The position numbers were made by a program, and so were the translations under genes. The notes under the pieces are model-generated. The model made no database searches, was not told where the DNA came from, and worked only from the letters and a program-made list of their open reading frames with translations. Shown in pieces: positions 32,001 to 43,500 of a stretch of DNA of 64,000 bases (its first letter is position 1; every line of letters begins with the position of its first letter). This DNA comes from Podospora bellae-mahoneyi (Eukaryota; Ascomycota; Sordariomycetes; Sordariales; Podosporaceae): contig NC_085882.1 of NCBI RefSeq assembly GCF_035222275.1, forward strand, positions 3,417,501 to 3,481,500, given 5' to 3'.

Positions 32001-33228
32001 TGGCAATCACTCCGGTCCTCTTCCACAGGCTTGGGCTCTGCGACTCCAGAAACTCTTGTTTCAGCATCTCCGGCGTGCTGTCCTTTTTGTCTGGGGTGTA
32101 CTTGTTGCGAACAACGATCAATGTCTTGCCAGACGGTTGGTTGAAAGTCTTGAGCATTGCTCCGGCAGCCCACTCGAGGATCCGAGGAAAGTCGTGTCCT
32201 TTGGTTTTGGGATTCTGCGTGACAAACACAACAACGTCACTGACAGCGTAGAGAAACCGGGCGTAAAACAGGTCAATCCCTGCTTTGCCTCTGCCGTAGT
32301 CGTCAGCCTTGATGGTTCTCGTTTCCACCTGCTCGTCAGGATCTTCTGTGTCCGGGACGGCCTTCTCAGCGTTGGTGAGAGCAAAATCGGCTGTGAACCC
32401 TTCACAGTCAGCTAAAAGTAGGGGGTATTGAGGATCTGGCGACGGCTCTGGTTGAGTGGTGATGTTGTTGCGATAAAGGTGGACTCCAAAGGTAGCGGGA
32501 TCGTCGCCGCCCTGTGAGACTGGCAACTCGTGCTTCTCAGGGCGGTCCAAGACGCTTTGTAACAGGTTGTACAACGCGTTCTCTCGACCCAAGGCGTCCG
32601 AGGAGTTTCCTGCTCTCTGCTCGGCTAGTCCGAGTAGAAGCATTGCCCTAACGACTGTGGACTTCCCAGCATATGTATTTCCAATGAACGACACGATGCT
32701 CGGATAATGGTTCCCTGTGATCCTGTTTCCAGTTTGATGAGGGTCGCAAAGACGTCGAAACCGGTCGTACAGCCAGAGTTCCGGCTTGTCATCTTCTTCT
32801 TTTCCCTTCTTGACGCTAAACCAGCGCGCAAGCTTATCGTGGCCATGGAGTGCTTTGATTTGAGCATCATCAAGGCCGGAACAGGTGATGGCCCTGATGA
32901 ACATTTCTGCTGTCGGGTTGGCTGGTTGATGAAGAGCTTTGAGCTTCTCATTTGTGAATTGCTCGATGTGCTCGTTCCAACATGAGTGATGCTCAGAACA
33001 GGGAATGTTTCGGCAATCGTCAATAGTGCAAGAAATACAATAGGAGTCGTTGCATTTGATGCACCGCCGACCTATGGGCTTCCCATGATGGGGGCTGGAG
33101 GGCTTTTCGCACAGAAAACATTGCATTTTGAGTACCTTGCTGATGGCTGGTAATTGTAGTAAGCTGAAATGTTTGGGAATAAATTGGGTTTGTGAATGGT
33201 CTTCTTGGATTGAAGACAAGCGAAGCAC
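29089..33228 (-). CDS. Fusion protein: Zn-finger, P-loop GTPase-like domain, RING finger and patatin-like phospholipase
   Basis: An intact 1379-aa single-exon gene. Residues 37-83 are a Cys/His-rich finger (CFLC, then CIKC, CISC). A P-loop GTPase-like domain follows: GNTYAGKST at 183-191, DCEG at 274-277 as G3-like, and NKYTPD at 375-380 as G4-like. A Gln-rich linker (about 700-712) leads to a C3HC4 RING at C753-C798 (C753, C756, C767, H769, C772, C775, C795, C798). The patatin domain has GGGVRG at 823-828, the nucleophile elbow GTSTG with Ser860, and DGA at 1059, so the catalytic dyad is complete. Expected activity: acyl-ester hydrolysis of membrane lipids, gated by nucleotide binding; the RING suggests ubiquitin ligase activity. 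The start may instead be M35 (MQCFLCEK, codon at 33126-33124). The biological role is unknown; a defence or membrane-remodelling role is inference. Confidence 0.85.
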   Translation of the reverse strand: MLRLSSIQEDHSQTQFIPKHFSLLQLPAISKVLKMQCFLCEKPSSPHHGKPIGRRCIKCNDSYCISCTIDDCRNIPCSEHHSCWNEHIEQFTNEKLKALHQPANPTAEMFIRAITCSGLDDAQIKALHGHDKLARWFSVKKGKEEDDKPELWLYDRFRRLCDPHQTGNRITGNHYPSIVSFIGNTYAGKSTVVRAMLLLGLAEQRAGNSSDALGRENALYNLLQSVLDRPEKHELPVSQGGDDPATFGVHLYRNNITTQPEPSPDPQYPLLLADCEGFTADFALTNAEKAVPDTEDPDEQVETRTIKADDYGRGKAGIDLFYARFLYAVSDVVVFVTQNPKTKGHDFPRILEWAAGAMLKTFNQPSGKTLIVVRNKYTPDKKDSTPEMLKQEFLESQSPSLWKRTGVIATFVERFNASTSLGLMIRSNNDLYRQLFRSIHLCYIPDNNHVDNHGKPEKLLEHFGNLKRVLDRAVVEERDIRAESLTRYNVAGLSLFLSNTFRHFSESSTPLDFYKATCRHNHTPTNLREHIANFLRLAYDRENRVNNNQLAGMDRMIENVIALSLLILARRRDSATFTPEIKFDQDLRKYWDGGLALYQLLHEQCSYTFLNSQGALTPYSCQVRGHGGKRGKHQQHVPPPSGPGHRHNLQPVPGDFVPGHDWNRDVWRQRIRARFCELYRKVYRSPLPPHQDSYEPQPAGQFQPQQQQQLQLRDREFNHHGNQQVDTSILKLRRELTPQNKPLFTQLLSTKTCLSCLLSSPDHALSCGHAFCPRCIQELSTPSRWKAAAFELDSCILCDGQDGHQTIQLKPRCSGVRILTLDGGGVRGIVELALVQALEQEIGLTNVRLAEMFDLIVGTSTGGIVALALTFPGKLPSDPAAVASSPLARRGSGIDTRMQDMIAFFSKISTATFENSRLGWRALTRGAMVFRRVESVYSDRPLRSGLEQYFGDKTSLFAPTFNSERVLASGALGSGVRVAVTSTRDDGDTEVVIGNYNRPLTTSATDSVGGGSSRSGFEREDDLEKDFKIWEAAMATAAAPFYLPVFKREWGVGGQEYIDGAVYANCPARVAMDEKTKIWSRESGEGNGVVLDALVSLGTGKQGPKSDKMPFASNFRGFTALQKMIKRQLDTERLWEGVVEGAERSQRGRLMRLNPELKPKYVQLYQCEEVPRLLKETGEWAGVGGQGRDKIKNVARVLMAGMFFFEVPDSYSPRSTLSHQQASGGPDGRLLRGAVRCRLRHQAPAVGELLRKVTRFYHTELTTEEAAEEEKSLASADRQWRTLTDITSGSVNPRDMVRVRECNPDGTGIEQFRLDFELRVRDKAALQAIVVEFQADDESDARSINQQENERGRGKRLAISGFPVTLADLNARGQRMWLQ

Positions 33229-33840
33229 ACTGGTATAACAGTACTAAGATATGAAAAGGCCTCAATTTATACTACGGTAGATCATAAGGTACCCCCCTCT
33301 GGAACTGACCTGGTAGCCAAGATCATCCCGAAGAGGGGTGCATACCTACGACCGTGAAGACGATAAGAGAGAAACATAACCGGCGTGTCGAAGTGCATCT
33401 TGATTCGTGGGAACTGCGGTGATGTACTTAGGTACTATTGATAGCTGAGCCGCCACTGTGGTTCGCGGTCGACGCAGCCGGACATCAACGCCTTGCGCCA
33501 ACTTTGGCTTGATACGGTTTTGTGGCTTGTTTCCACAGGAGTCATCACGCATTCATGTTCGATTCAAGGGGTTGGAGTGGCGGCCGCTCTGTCGAAATTC
33601 CAATTTCCCGAAAAGAACATGAGTCAGCGATATACAGGGACTAATTACATGAGGGATCTAAAGTCCGTCTCAAAATGATGCTCAGATCGTGGTCGTCTCT
33701 CGTGAGTCATTCAAGACTTTTGATTCAAACAACGACCTCCATTTCTAATTATACATTAAGCGCCTTTATCTGTTTAGAATCATCATTCACCGAACCAATT
33801 TCTGCACTCTGCCCAATCTCCAACTTTCGGCTCACTCCAT
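33229..33840. other. Intergenic, nothing recognised
   Basis: Holds the 5' flank of the patatin fusion gene and the 3' flank of the ammonium transporter. Nothing else seen. Confidence 0.4.
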
Positions 33841-35895
33841 TCAGTTCCACTGCCTTGGTGATGGGCCACGATCGTTGTCAAGTGTACTGAAGGGAATGCC
33901 ACCTTCTATCGTATCATCTTCCCATGTGTGACGCTCCCGTGCCCGCAGGCGGTCTTGGATTGCCGGACTTCCATCCTTTCCAAACTTGAAGATGTTAGCC
34001 TGGCTCCAAGCTTTAGCAGCCCGTTTCTCTGTCTCATCTGATCGCATCCATTTCACTGCGAACATGATAGATCTGCCGATCATTAGAATTATAATGGTGC
34101 CCGAGAAGCTGTAGCCAAGACCGGCGAAGGCATCCTTCATTTGATTTCTAGTAACTGTCAGTAGCTGTGTCGTCTCTACGCTGGCCATAAAGCTTACCCG
34201 AGACGTTCAGACACCGATGCTGTCGTCAATACGGAGAAGCCGTCCGATTCAACAACCTCTTGACTGCATAGCTGTCAGATACAAGTCTTATCCGGTGTAG
34301 GTGACTGATTCTTCTCCTACCTCACGAAACACCCAGTCAGAAACATTCCGATGAAACCACTAACGGTGTGTATGAGAAACACTTTGAGCTCGTCATCCGG
34401 GAGATATTCAGAAGTGAGGGGTTTCAACATGTACACGACAGCACTTGAGACAATGCCGAATATGGCCGACGTAGAAGCAGGAACCTGGCATTGTTAGCTT
34501 AATACAAGATTGTCAAAGCCTTGAGATTCGCCACTAACATAACCGCTTCCTGGCGTGATGGCTACAAGCCCAGCGATAGCCCCATCGCAGAAGTGCACGG
34601 CAGTGAGCCTCCTAAACTCGCGCGGCTCATAATCGGCGCTCCTCATGTATATCTGTTTTAGAACCCAGTGAAGGAACACAGTGGTAGTACCGCCTGCACA
34701 AGCTGCCACGTGTGTGGCCAAGCATGCAGATACGGCCCGGTTGTTTGCCCCAAGTGCTGAACCCCCATTGAAACCGAACCTGTTGAATGTGTCAGATAGG
34801 GTCTGACAAGGGGAAGCTTTGGACTCCGCAAAGAAGAGCTCTGGGGGGGGGCTACATACCAGCCAAACCAAAGTAACCCGGTCCCAAAGATTGCTTGGTT
34901 GACGTCGTATACTTCGTAATCCCTTCCTGAAATGATGTCGGCCGGTTTGTACTCTGGGAGCCATGGTGAGGTGTTGAACAACCAGCTTTTGACCCACATG
35001 GCCGCTGCCCATGGGATGTTTTCATTGATACGTTTTTTCGTAACACTTGATAGGTGCAAGTAGGCCCTTTGCCACCCGTTGGACTCAAAGAAGTAAAAAA
35101 TAGACATGGCGGCAACAGCGGCGCCGCTCGCTATGTGCACTGGGGTGCCGCCAGCAAAGTCCATACTGCCCAGTTGGTGAGACCAGCCCTCGCTGTACCA
35201 AGACCACCGAGCAATTGGACTGTAGATTACAGCTGACCATACGCTGACGAAAAGTAGGTACCTTGCTGAGTGCATCTTTTGCATTGTGCCTGCGCAGATG
35301 AGAGCAGCACTGGTTTAGGGTTAGCAAGTATCAGGTCTTGAACGGGCGATGGCGACGGCCTACGTAAAAGCTGCAAACATGCCCTGAAAGAGGGCAAAGG
35401 CTAGCTCTGGAAGATGCTGGACGGATGGTCCTTCACTGGTCGTGACTGATGACCCTTGGTTGGTTGAGTAGACATCGCTCGGCGACATCTGTAGACCATT
35501 TGCCGTTGACAGGCTGCCGAACCAAGTGTTTCCAGGAGTAAATGTCAAGGCGTAACCCCATAAGTACCACTGAATGTGTCGAGGTCAGACGACCTGTGAG
35601 GTGGGGAACAAATTGGAATTGCCGTACCTGGAAAGATATCATAGCACCAGTGAGCAGGGGCTGTTTGAACAAGGTGATGGCGAACAACCGGCTTCCAAGC
35701 CCAGAGTAAACCATAGAGATCGATATAACCATAAGAAAAACAAGAGCTGAGCATATCATCAGCCAAGCGATGTCAGCTTTCTGTTTGAGTCGGTTCGATA
35801 TACTGATCAGCTTCCAGTCTCAAGGCGGTTTCTGCTCTGGCACAGCAACTTACATCAAAAGTGACATCGGCACGCGTCAAGATCGGAGCTGTCAT
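33841..35895 (-). CDS. AMT/MEP-family ammonium transporter
   Basis: Eight-exon model: 35895-35854, 35780-35628, 35569-35364, 35309-34860, 34779-34539, 34484-34321, 34263-34198 and 34147-33841. All seven introns are short with GT-AG ends, and the joined frame gives 542 aa. The family signature is present (DFAGGTPVHIASGAAVAA), and about 11 membrane segments can be seen, among them ADIAWLMICSALVFLMVISI and FGIVSSAVVYML. The protein conducts NH4+/NH3 at the plasma membrane. It lacks a long N-terminal extension. The donor of intron 6 was set to the GTAGGA next to 34321 because that alone keeps the frame into the short exon 7. The C-terminal tail is basic and cytosolic. Confidence 0.85.
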
Positions 35896-36657
35896 CCTTT
35901 CCAGGTGAATCAGGTCGCCGCCCGTCTAGAATGTCAGCGCATGTGAACAACAGAAAACGAGGGTAAGAAGAGGGCCGCAATTTAATGGGATTTGGACATG
36001 ATGACAGTCCGAGTCAAGCAAACCGGCCAGAGCAAAGATGTCATCCTTCTCAGAAACGCAGTGACGCGGCAGACGAGAGGACAGCCAGCTCGAGCCTTAT
36101 GCAAAAGTCTTCCCAACCCGGATCGGGACCCGGGGTGTGAAGGCGTCAAAATACGATGCAGCGGGCGGCAAAGCGGTGGCTTGAGGTGTGATAGTTGCGA
36201 TAAGGGATTGATTGGCCAGGAGACCGAGACTTCACGACAATATTAGCACAGCCGGCAACCAAACCGGTCCAGCTTTGACCAATTTCCGTTTCCACGAGGT
36301 GGGTGGGTGTCTCCTTTCAACCGAGTTTAAGGCGACCACTGCTTGCCCGCATTTCCCTCCTTGAAGAGCTCCGGATCAGAACGGATGAAGAAGGCGGGGG
36401 CTGGTGCCACTGCCCACACCGAGATAGGCACCCCCACCAAAATCAAATATGCACGGTATCGGAGGGAGGGGGAGTCCTCTGGACTTTGGTCTGCTCTGGC
36501 CCTTCCAAGCTGTGAGGCACATAGGTACCTACCTAGGTAGTGTGGGTGAACAAAAAGCATCGATTCGACCCCTGGAATCCTGTAATGACCAACAGATAAC
36601 ACATCATGTCGCTCTGGCCATTTTCTCGCGATCGTTTTGACAGTGTCATAGATAGAA
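35896..36657. other. Divergent intergenic region
   Basis: About 760 bp between the transporter (minus) and the next gene (plus). It contains ACCTACCTAGGTAG (about 36527-36540), an inverted repeat. No gene recognised. Confidence 0.4.
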
Positions 36658-38033
36658 ATGACCGCTCCCGTATGCAGCAGACTCCTCTTCCGACATGACG
36701 ACAATCATACCGAGCGCCTCATCTCATGGTCTCCCGATGAGGTCACGCGCGTCAAGAAACGCAGCGCTTTCCTCAAGCGGCGCATAGTTTATCTCGAAGT
36801 CGACCGCTGGCGGAGACCAGAAGAGATAAGCTTCCAGAGACAGGGCGAACCTTCCCATCCAACATCCCTGACACCAGGTGTTAGTCTCAGCGACTTCAGG
36901 GGCTTTCTCCGTGATCTTGCTTCAACAGGGAATATTCCCAACACGTTTGAGCATCTTGTTCCCTTTTGCAAGTGCGCTTGGGTATGCGAATGCCCTCCCG
37001 ACCCCGCCACCCTGCCCTTACAGATCTTCAGCCGCAAGCGTGGACCAGATGGACGTCGCGATGTTATAGCTTGCAAGTTTGACCCGATTTCGAGTGACGG
37101 TCGGCCTTGGGGTCTCACTCGGGAGTGCGAGGTCTACGATGGCGACACCTGCATGTGCAGCGCTGAGCTTGCCAACATATTCCTGTGGTTTGGCTGGGAG
37201 CATCATTTCAGAAAGCATTTGAAGTTGGCCATATGGACAGGAAGTAAAGAAAGCGTTGCTATCCTGACGCCCGTTGCGCCGCTCCAGAACCTTCAAGGTA
37301 AATACTTTGGGATTCATCTGCCAAAGACATACAACGTTATCTAACGACTCGATATGTAGATATCAGGGATCGTGAGATTCAGTCCATGAAAAGCGATCTT
37401 CGTCGATATTTGGACAGCAACCAAAGCGACTACAGGCACTGTGTCAAAGACTCCACCAAAGACGCCATTGAAAGATACCTCGCCAACATGGAGGATTTGC
37501 CCGCAAGAGTAGGGCGCACTTTGGAGAAGCTATTCACGGGGAGCGGCGAGATAAACGGCGCCGCTTCGACATCACCGACACGACCCTTCAACGAACACAG
37601 GGTTTCGCTCAGCCCTAGTGTGCCAACATCACTGAGTTCCGGGGGCAGCGGCGCCGAAAGTTCTGGGCCTGAATCGGCAAGCGGCTCTCAACCGGATCGT
37701 ACAAGCTTGTACAACCCAGGGCTCCACGGCTACTACCATCCACATGCCGCCGGCGTTTACTATTCACAACCGGCCAGTGTCAATCTTCCTGACCCATCCC
37801 CACCAACCAAGAGCCCTGCGAGGGCTGGATCATTGATCGAGATCTTTAATTTTGCTGGTAAAATATACAAAAACATAGAAAAGAAGGAAGGGAAATCAGA
37901 TGAATTTGCCTCCAAGGTACTGGCTCATCTTGCCAAGGGGATTGAGGAGAGACAAAAGGAGCTTGAGAACTCAATATGGGCTCTGCGAGAGAGGAATATA
38001 AGTGCGTGGAAATATGAGCTCGGGATAGAATAA
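36658..38033 (+). CDS. Hypothetical protein, 437 aa, Cys-containing N-terminal domain and coiled C-terminus
   Basis: Exons 36658-37297 and 37360-38033; the intron is 62 nt (GTAAAT...TAG). Not recognised. The N-terminal 210 residues are globular with a CKCAWVCECPPD patch and conserved-looking Trp/Phe residues. The middle (about 270-370) is Ser/Pro/Gly-rich and probably disordered. The C-terminal 70 residues are charged and helical (IYKNIEKKEGKSDEF, then KGIEERQKELEN). The last 109 bp overlap the predicted 3' end of a gene on the other strand. Confidence 0.7.
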
Positions 38034-38609
38034 TGGTGGCGTAGCGAGCAGGCGAAAACATGTAAAAGTTTGATCTGGCCCGGCCTGGTTCTGCCATCAA
38101 ACCGGTGCTCAGCTGCCTTTTGCCGCAAATACCGCATCGCCGTGACCCTCACAGTCTGCCAGTCAATCCTGGAAGTCCCGAGGGCCTTCCCGTCTCCGGC
38201 CCGGGCCGACAACGCCTCTCTGACCCACTCCACGCAGTTCCAACCCGGCTGCCCAACCCTAATGGGTACACTCCGCAGTACTTGTTCGAGCCGGACCATG
38301 TTCTTGCCTTTGGCGGTACGGATACGGACCAGGATCATGAGGGTGGATGCGGTGCCAGTGTTTTGTTCGCTGTACTCCCACACTCCTGGTCGTGGCTCTT
38401 TGGCATGGTATCGTTTCCCGCGAGAAGCATCGGCTTCTCGCTTGGGGCCGGTGATCAGGGCCCAGTGATATCTGGAGGCATTACACTGTTAGCACGAGAC
38501 CTCCCGAGCGTGGGATAGGCAACTCACCTGTCCTCGCCTCCTGGCATCCTGGCAGCACCTCCTCTGGCATACAATGCCACATACAGACGGGGTTTATTTC
38601 GGGCCATTC
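37925..38609 (-). CDS. Small conserved fungal protein (DUF6914-like), 5' end shifted by a TG insertion
   Basis: Exons about 38609-38528 and 38471-37925; the intron is 56 nt (GTGAGT...CAG). The body has the features of a fungal family I believe is called DUF6914 (RYHWALITGPKREAD, then KRYHAKE, RLEQVLRSVPI, WNCVEWVREAL). In exon 1 the expected start (MARNKPRLYV) is in one frame and the continuation (ALYARGG, then MPGGEDR) in another: TATGTGTGG has one TG too many. Either the gene is broken, or translation starts at the internal Met of MPGGEDR (about 38548). The tail after RFDG (from about 38090) is not conserved in look and overlaps the opposite gene. Confidence 0.6.
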
Positions 38610-39358
38610 TCTTGGATAATTTACAAATAAAATTTCTGAGCACAGGAGGCAATGCTGAGAACAATAATGGATATCATCACGGAAACAGAGGTCCGGTGCC
38701 TGGTCAATCTATACGCCTCAATCATGGTAAAATGTGTCCATTTCTAGCCCCCCAGGGCTTTTCTTTTGGGCTGGTTTCGAACTTGCAACATGTTGGGCCC
38801 TCCAGATCAGCGGTTCGCTGCATATTGTGAAGCCCTTAGCGATGCCCGTTGGGGGCGGAGACAGCATTGGCGGACCCGGCAGTCTGGAAGCGAAAATCAT
38901 CAACACAGCTGCGGCTGTTGACTGGCCGCGGGTGTTTGAGTTGGCGCTGCTGCTCTTTGTATAGGGGTGCCCTTGTGGTCACATTTCTCTACGATGCTCA
39001 TTCGTTGGGCGTGTGAATATGAGTAGGTAGACAGCCAATCTGGACAGGACAGCACATGATCCGCCCAGTAAAAGGCAGCCAGATCATGTTGCGGGCGATG
39101 GCATGCCTCTTTGCGAGGCTCCAAACGTTGGGATTGGAGGCTTCTTGCTGCGGTAGGCCTCGGGCGGGGTAAAATCCAGCTGTTGACGTCGTGGTGCAGC
39201 TATCCGACAACTTCAGATTATAATTCTGGACGACAAGCAAAACAAATGTTCTTCTTCCTTTCTTCTCCCTGAACTTGTCACTTCGACTTCATATTGACCT
39301 TTTTGATCGCGAGTTAAACTGCACCAGACGTGCTGCTTCGGCGCCCCTCAACGCAGCC
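38610..39358. other. Intergenic, nothing recognised
   Basis: About 750 bp with the 5' flanks of two divergent genes. CT-rich near 39240-39300, upstream of the tetraspanin-like gene. Confidence 0.4.
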
Positions 39359-40355
39359 ATGGCCCTCCTCCTCGCCCTCTACGTCCTGGTATGCCACCAC
39401 CCTGACCTTTAATCACCCCAATGCTAACCCTTTTCCCAGCTAATCATCACTCTCACCGGCATCGCCATGTCTGTCCCCCCGTTTCCCCTTTCCCCTCGCC
39501 ATCACTAACCTTTATCCCAGCTACCAACACCACACAAGCACCACCCTCTCCCTCCCCCTCTCCCCCACCCTCACAATCCTCACCATCCTCCTCCCCCTCC
39601 TCTCCCTCCTCACCACCTCCCTAACCTTCTTCTCCTCCTCCCACCCCCGCAAACCCCTCCCCCCCCTTTTATCCAACGCTCTCCAGCTCCTCCTCACCAT
39701 CATCTTGTCCACCCTGTTCGGCGCCACCCTCACATCCCCCTATCTCCCCTGCACCCTCCAAACAACCTGGCGATCCCTCTGGACATCCCACTCCGCCACC
39801 CCCATCCGCACGATTCAAGACTCCCTCTCCTGCTGCGGCTTCAAATCAACCAAGGACATGGCCTGGCCTTTTCCCTCGAGCGGCAACAACGGCGATGTTT
39901 CCAGCTGTGAGAAGCAGTTCAACCGGCACACACCCTGCGCTGGACCGTGGGAAGACGCCCTGAACAAAACGACCGGGGTGGAGCTGGGTGTTGTTGTGGT
40001 AGCCGGGGTTGTTCAGCTTCTTTCACTGGTGGTGTTTAAAACACAGCGGAGGGGGGGGCAAGGGAGAAAGGTGTGGTTGGCGAGGGTGGTGGAGATTTTT
40101 ACTGGACAGGACGATGAAGGACAGGGGAGACGGCCGCTTTTGACGGGGGGGAGGAGTCACAGTGAGGAAGGGAGGTATATTGACAGGGGAGTGGAGGAGG
40201 AGGAGGAGCAGGGTGGTCACGGAAATGGCAATGGCTATGGAGGGACCTCAAGCTCAGCCCAGACACAAACACAACCAGACGACAATAACAGCCGTGGTGG
40301 ACCAAGGGTCGAGGTCTCCCATCATGACCCCTGGGCCGGGGCGGAGAGGGTCTAA
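39359..40355 (+). CDS. Tetraspanin-like membrane protein
   Basis: Exons 39359-39388, 39440-39468 and 39521-40355; introns of 51 and 52 nt (GTATGC/CAG and GTCTGT/CAG). The product is 297 aa. Four hydrophobic segments: MALLLALYVL joined to LIITLTGIAI, LTILTILLPLLSLLTTSLTF, LQLLLTIILSTLFGATL, and GVVVVAGVVQLLSLVVF. The large extracellular loop between the third and fourth has the CCG motif (SLSCCGFKS) plus further Cys (SSCEKQF, TPCAGPW), the tetraspanin hallmark. The cytosolic tail is long, Gly/Glu-rich and probably disordered. Fungal tetraspanins act in polarised growth and penetration; the class of this one is uncertain. Confidence 0.75.
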
Positions 40356-40538
40356 TTCACCAATCCTCAACATCAAAACATCAAAAAGCATGTAAAGATC
40401 TAGCTCGATTTGTCCATCTGTACACATTCAACATTTATACATGACTTCTTTGCAATTCGCACCACCCAGCCAAAACTCCATCCATCCATGTAAACCCCCA
40501 AAACAACTGAATGATGCATATATTTTTGACGCCCTCCT

Positions 40539-43500
40539 CTATAGTTCATCATGTCCCCCCTCCTCCTCCTCCTTCTTTTCCACTGGATCCTCAAAGACTG
40601 GTTCTTTGGCCTCCTGCTGATTCTCATTCTCCAACTGCTGCTTGTCCAAGAACTCCTTGAGCATCTCGTTCAGCTCCTCCTGGCTCGGCATCTTCCCGTC
40701 CTTACCGGGCTGCAGCTTGAGAGTCGGCGCCGCCGGCTTCCCGTTCTTCTGCGTCGACGTCGACTTGGCCTTGGCCGTCTTGGTCTTGCTCTTCGTCTTG
40801 GCCTTCTTGGCCTTCTCACGCTTCTCGAAGTTGCGGACGCCCTTCATGGCGAGATCCATGCCCGCCTTGTCGAGCTTCTCTCTGCGGTCGACGAGGTCCT
40901 TGACCAACAGGACGGGGTCGTCCGTCTCGCCGAGCTTCTCCTGGGCGATGAGCTTCTCCTCGAGCCAGGCAGAGATGGTGATATAAAGCTCCTCGCTTTC
41001 CTTCAGGTCCGCCAGTTCATAGACAGGGGGAACAGGACCGCGGTCCTTGTTGAGGTCCTCCATGCTCGTGGCAGTCTTGGTAGAGCTGCTGGGTTCATCC
41101 TCAAGGCCGTCAAAGTCGTCGGCAGACGAGGCAGGGGCTTCGGTGACGGTCGAGCTCTCGGTGCTGGTGGTGGATGAGGAGGCGGAGGCCGAAGCCTGGG
41201 CAGAAAGGAACGCCTCGTGCTCGGCAATCTGCTTCTTGATGTCGGCAACAAAGTGCTGGGTGCTGTTGAGGGCGTCCTTGAGATCCTTGATAAGCTCAGG
41301 TCTCTTGGCCAACTCTTCGATCCTGTGCTGAACAGGCGTGACAAGCTTCTGGAGGTTGGTCAGGCGCTGCTTGAGCACCTTCTCGGTGGCATCGGCACCA
41401 TCGCCATACAGCCAGTCACTATCCTCGCTGTTTTGCTTCTCAATCTTGGCCCGCTCCTCGGCGGTCGAGACGCGGACAAACTCCTCATTCTCAACAATGT
41501 CCCGGACCTTGTAGGTGTACGACTCGAGCTGGTTCAGCGCCTCCTCGCGCTGTCTCCGAGCGCGATCAGAGGCCTGGAAAGCCTTGAGACGATCCTTGAT
41601 GGCAGTAAGATCCGCCTTGGAGAGCTGGGGAATGCCAGACTTCTCAAGAGTAAATTTGACTGGGATAACAATTAGTTCCCTTTTCGGTTCGGCAGGCTTT
41701 CCGTCGGCAGAAGCAGAAGCAGAGGCAGAGGCAGAGGCAGAAGAGGCGGCAGAAGACGAGGCAGTGGTGCTCGAGGATGAATCGGTCGAGGACGAGGACG
41801 CGTCCGCAGACTCGCTCTCGGAATCACCTTCCAGCGGCTTCTGCTCCTTCTTTCCGAAACCAAACAGGTTCTTGACGCCATCGACGATGCCGGCCTTCTC
41901 GGCGGTCTCGGTCTCGCACTCGACAGTGACCTTGGTCACGTCCACCTCACCGTCTTCGTTGGTGAGACGGACGCCGACCTTAACCTTGACGTCGGCCTTG
42001 TCGCACTTGTGCTTTTCAACAAGCTCGGCGACAGTGGCAGTCAAGTTCTGAGTGGCCAAGACCTTGGTGTCAGCCTCAGCAGACTCAAGAGCCTGGTAAA
42101 AGTTGACGGAAAAGTCCTCCTTGTTGGTAAAGGTGAGCTCCTTGGCAGGGGCGCCAAAGTACGAGCTGGCAGTCCAAAGGCGCTGGTGCTTGGGCTTGCC
42201 CTCGTCAGTGTTCCACCTCATACCGGCAGGGTACACAGCAGCTTCGGAGATGCGAATCTCCTTGACACGGAAGCTGGGGCTGATCTCGGCAGCCCTGAAG
42301 CCAGCACCGAAAACAGCAGCCTCATCAGAGTTGACGTTGGTGCGGAGCTTGTCCGAACCGCCAAGGGCCTTCTCGAGCTGCTTCTGAACAAAAGGAGTGC
42401 GGGTAGCACCGCCGTGAAGAATGACAGAGTCAAGATCCTTGACCTCAAGTCCGGCAGCAGTAAGCGCGTTCTGAACGGCGATGCTGACTCTTTCAATCTG
42501 AGACGAAGCCATCTCCTCGAAATCGGCGCGGGTAAGCTTGTACTTGAAGTCGATATCATCGTAGAGACCCTCGAAGCTGGTACCGGTAACCTGGTTGGCA
42601 CTGAGAACGTGCCTGACCTTTTCGGCAGACGTGGTCAGCTTGGCGATGGCGCGGCCGTGGGCAATGACGCTCTCAGCCGTCACGGAAGCCTTCTGAGCCT
42701 TGGGAGACTCGACAAACTTGGAGATCATGTCATCAACAATCAAGTAGTTGAGCGCATCACCACCAAGGGTGCGGTCCCAACCACTGCCAAGAACCTGGAC
42801 TTCCTGAACAGTCTTGTTAAACTTGCCAATGTCCTTGACCGTCCTGCTCTGGAACTTGAGCACAGTAGCTGTGGTGGAGCCAGCACCCATATCGAATACC
42901 ATATGGTGCTCGGGCTTTCCTCCCTCGTTGACATTGGGGAACTGTCTGCTGGTGGCATAGTTGAGACCCACAGCCAGACCCTCGGTGATGAGCGACAGGA
43001 CCTTGAGACCAGCGAGGTCAGCGGCCAACTCGATGGCGCGCTTCTCCTCGATGGTATAGAAGGGGGGAATGCTGAAGACGACAGAGCGGACAGAGCTTCC
43101 CTTTCCAGCGAGTTCCTCAGCGTTGGCGCGGATAGCCTGGAGCTCCATAGCCAGCAGTTCCTCCACCAGCCATGCCTCCTCTTCCTGTGTAAATGCGCCG
43201 GCGCTCTTGAAGGCGGCGGTTCCCTTGACCTTGTGGGCAACCAATTGAAGAGCTGGGTGGCGCTTCGCATATTCCTTCACCTCGGCGGCATCGACGGGGA
43301 GACCGAGGAGGGGCTTGAGGTTTGGGAACGAATCGCCAGGGAATCGCGGGGCAAGGGCCATGGCATCAGAGCCATAGGCGCGCTCGGGGTAGGTGCCCTT
43401 CTTGGGGCCATTTTGAGAGGGCTTGAAGGTGACGGCCGAGATTTCTTTTCTTCTCGAGTCTTTTGTCAGGACAATCTCGAGGGGGATACCCGGCTTTACC

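Noticed and set aside
33550-33580. GTTCGATTC as a tRNA B-box
   Set aside because: No A-box, anticodon arm or acceptor stem could be found at the right spacing.
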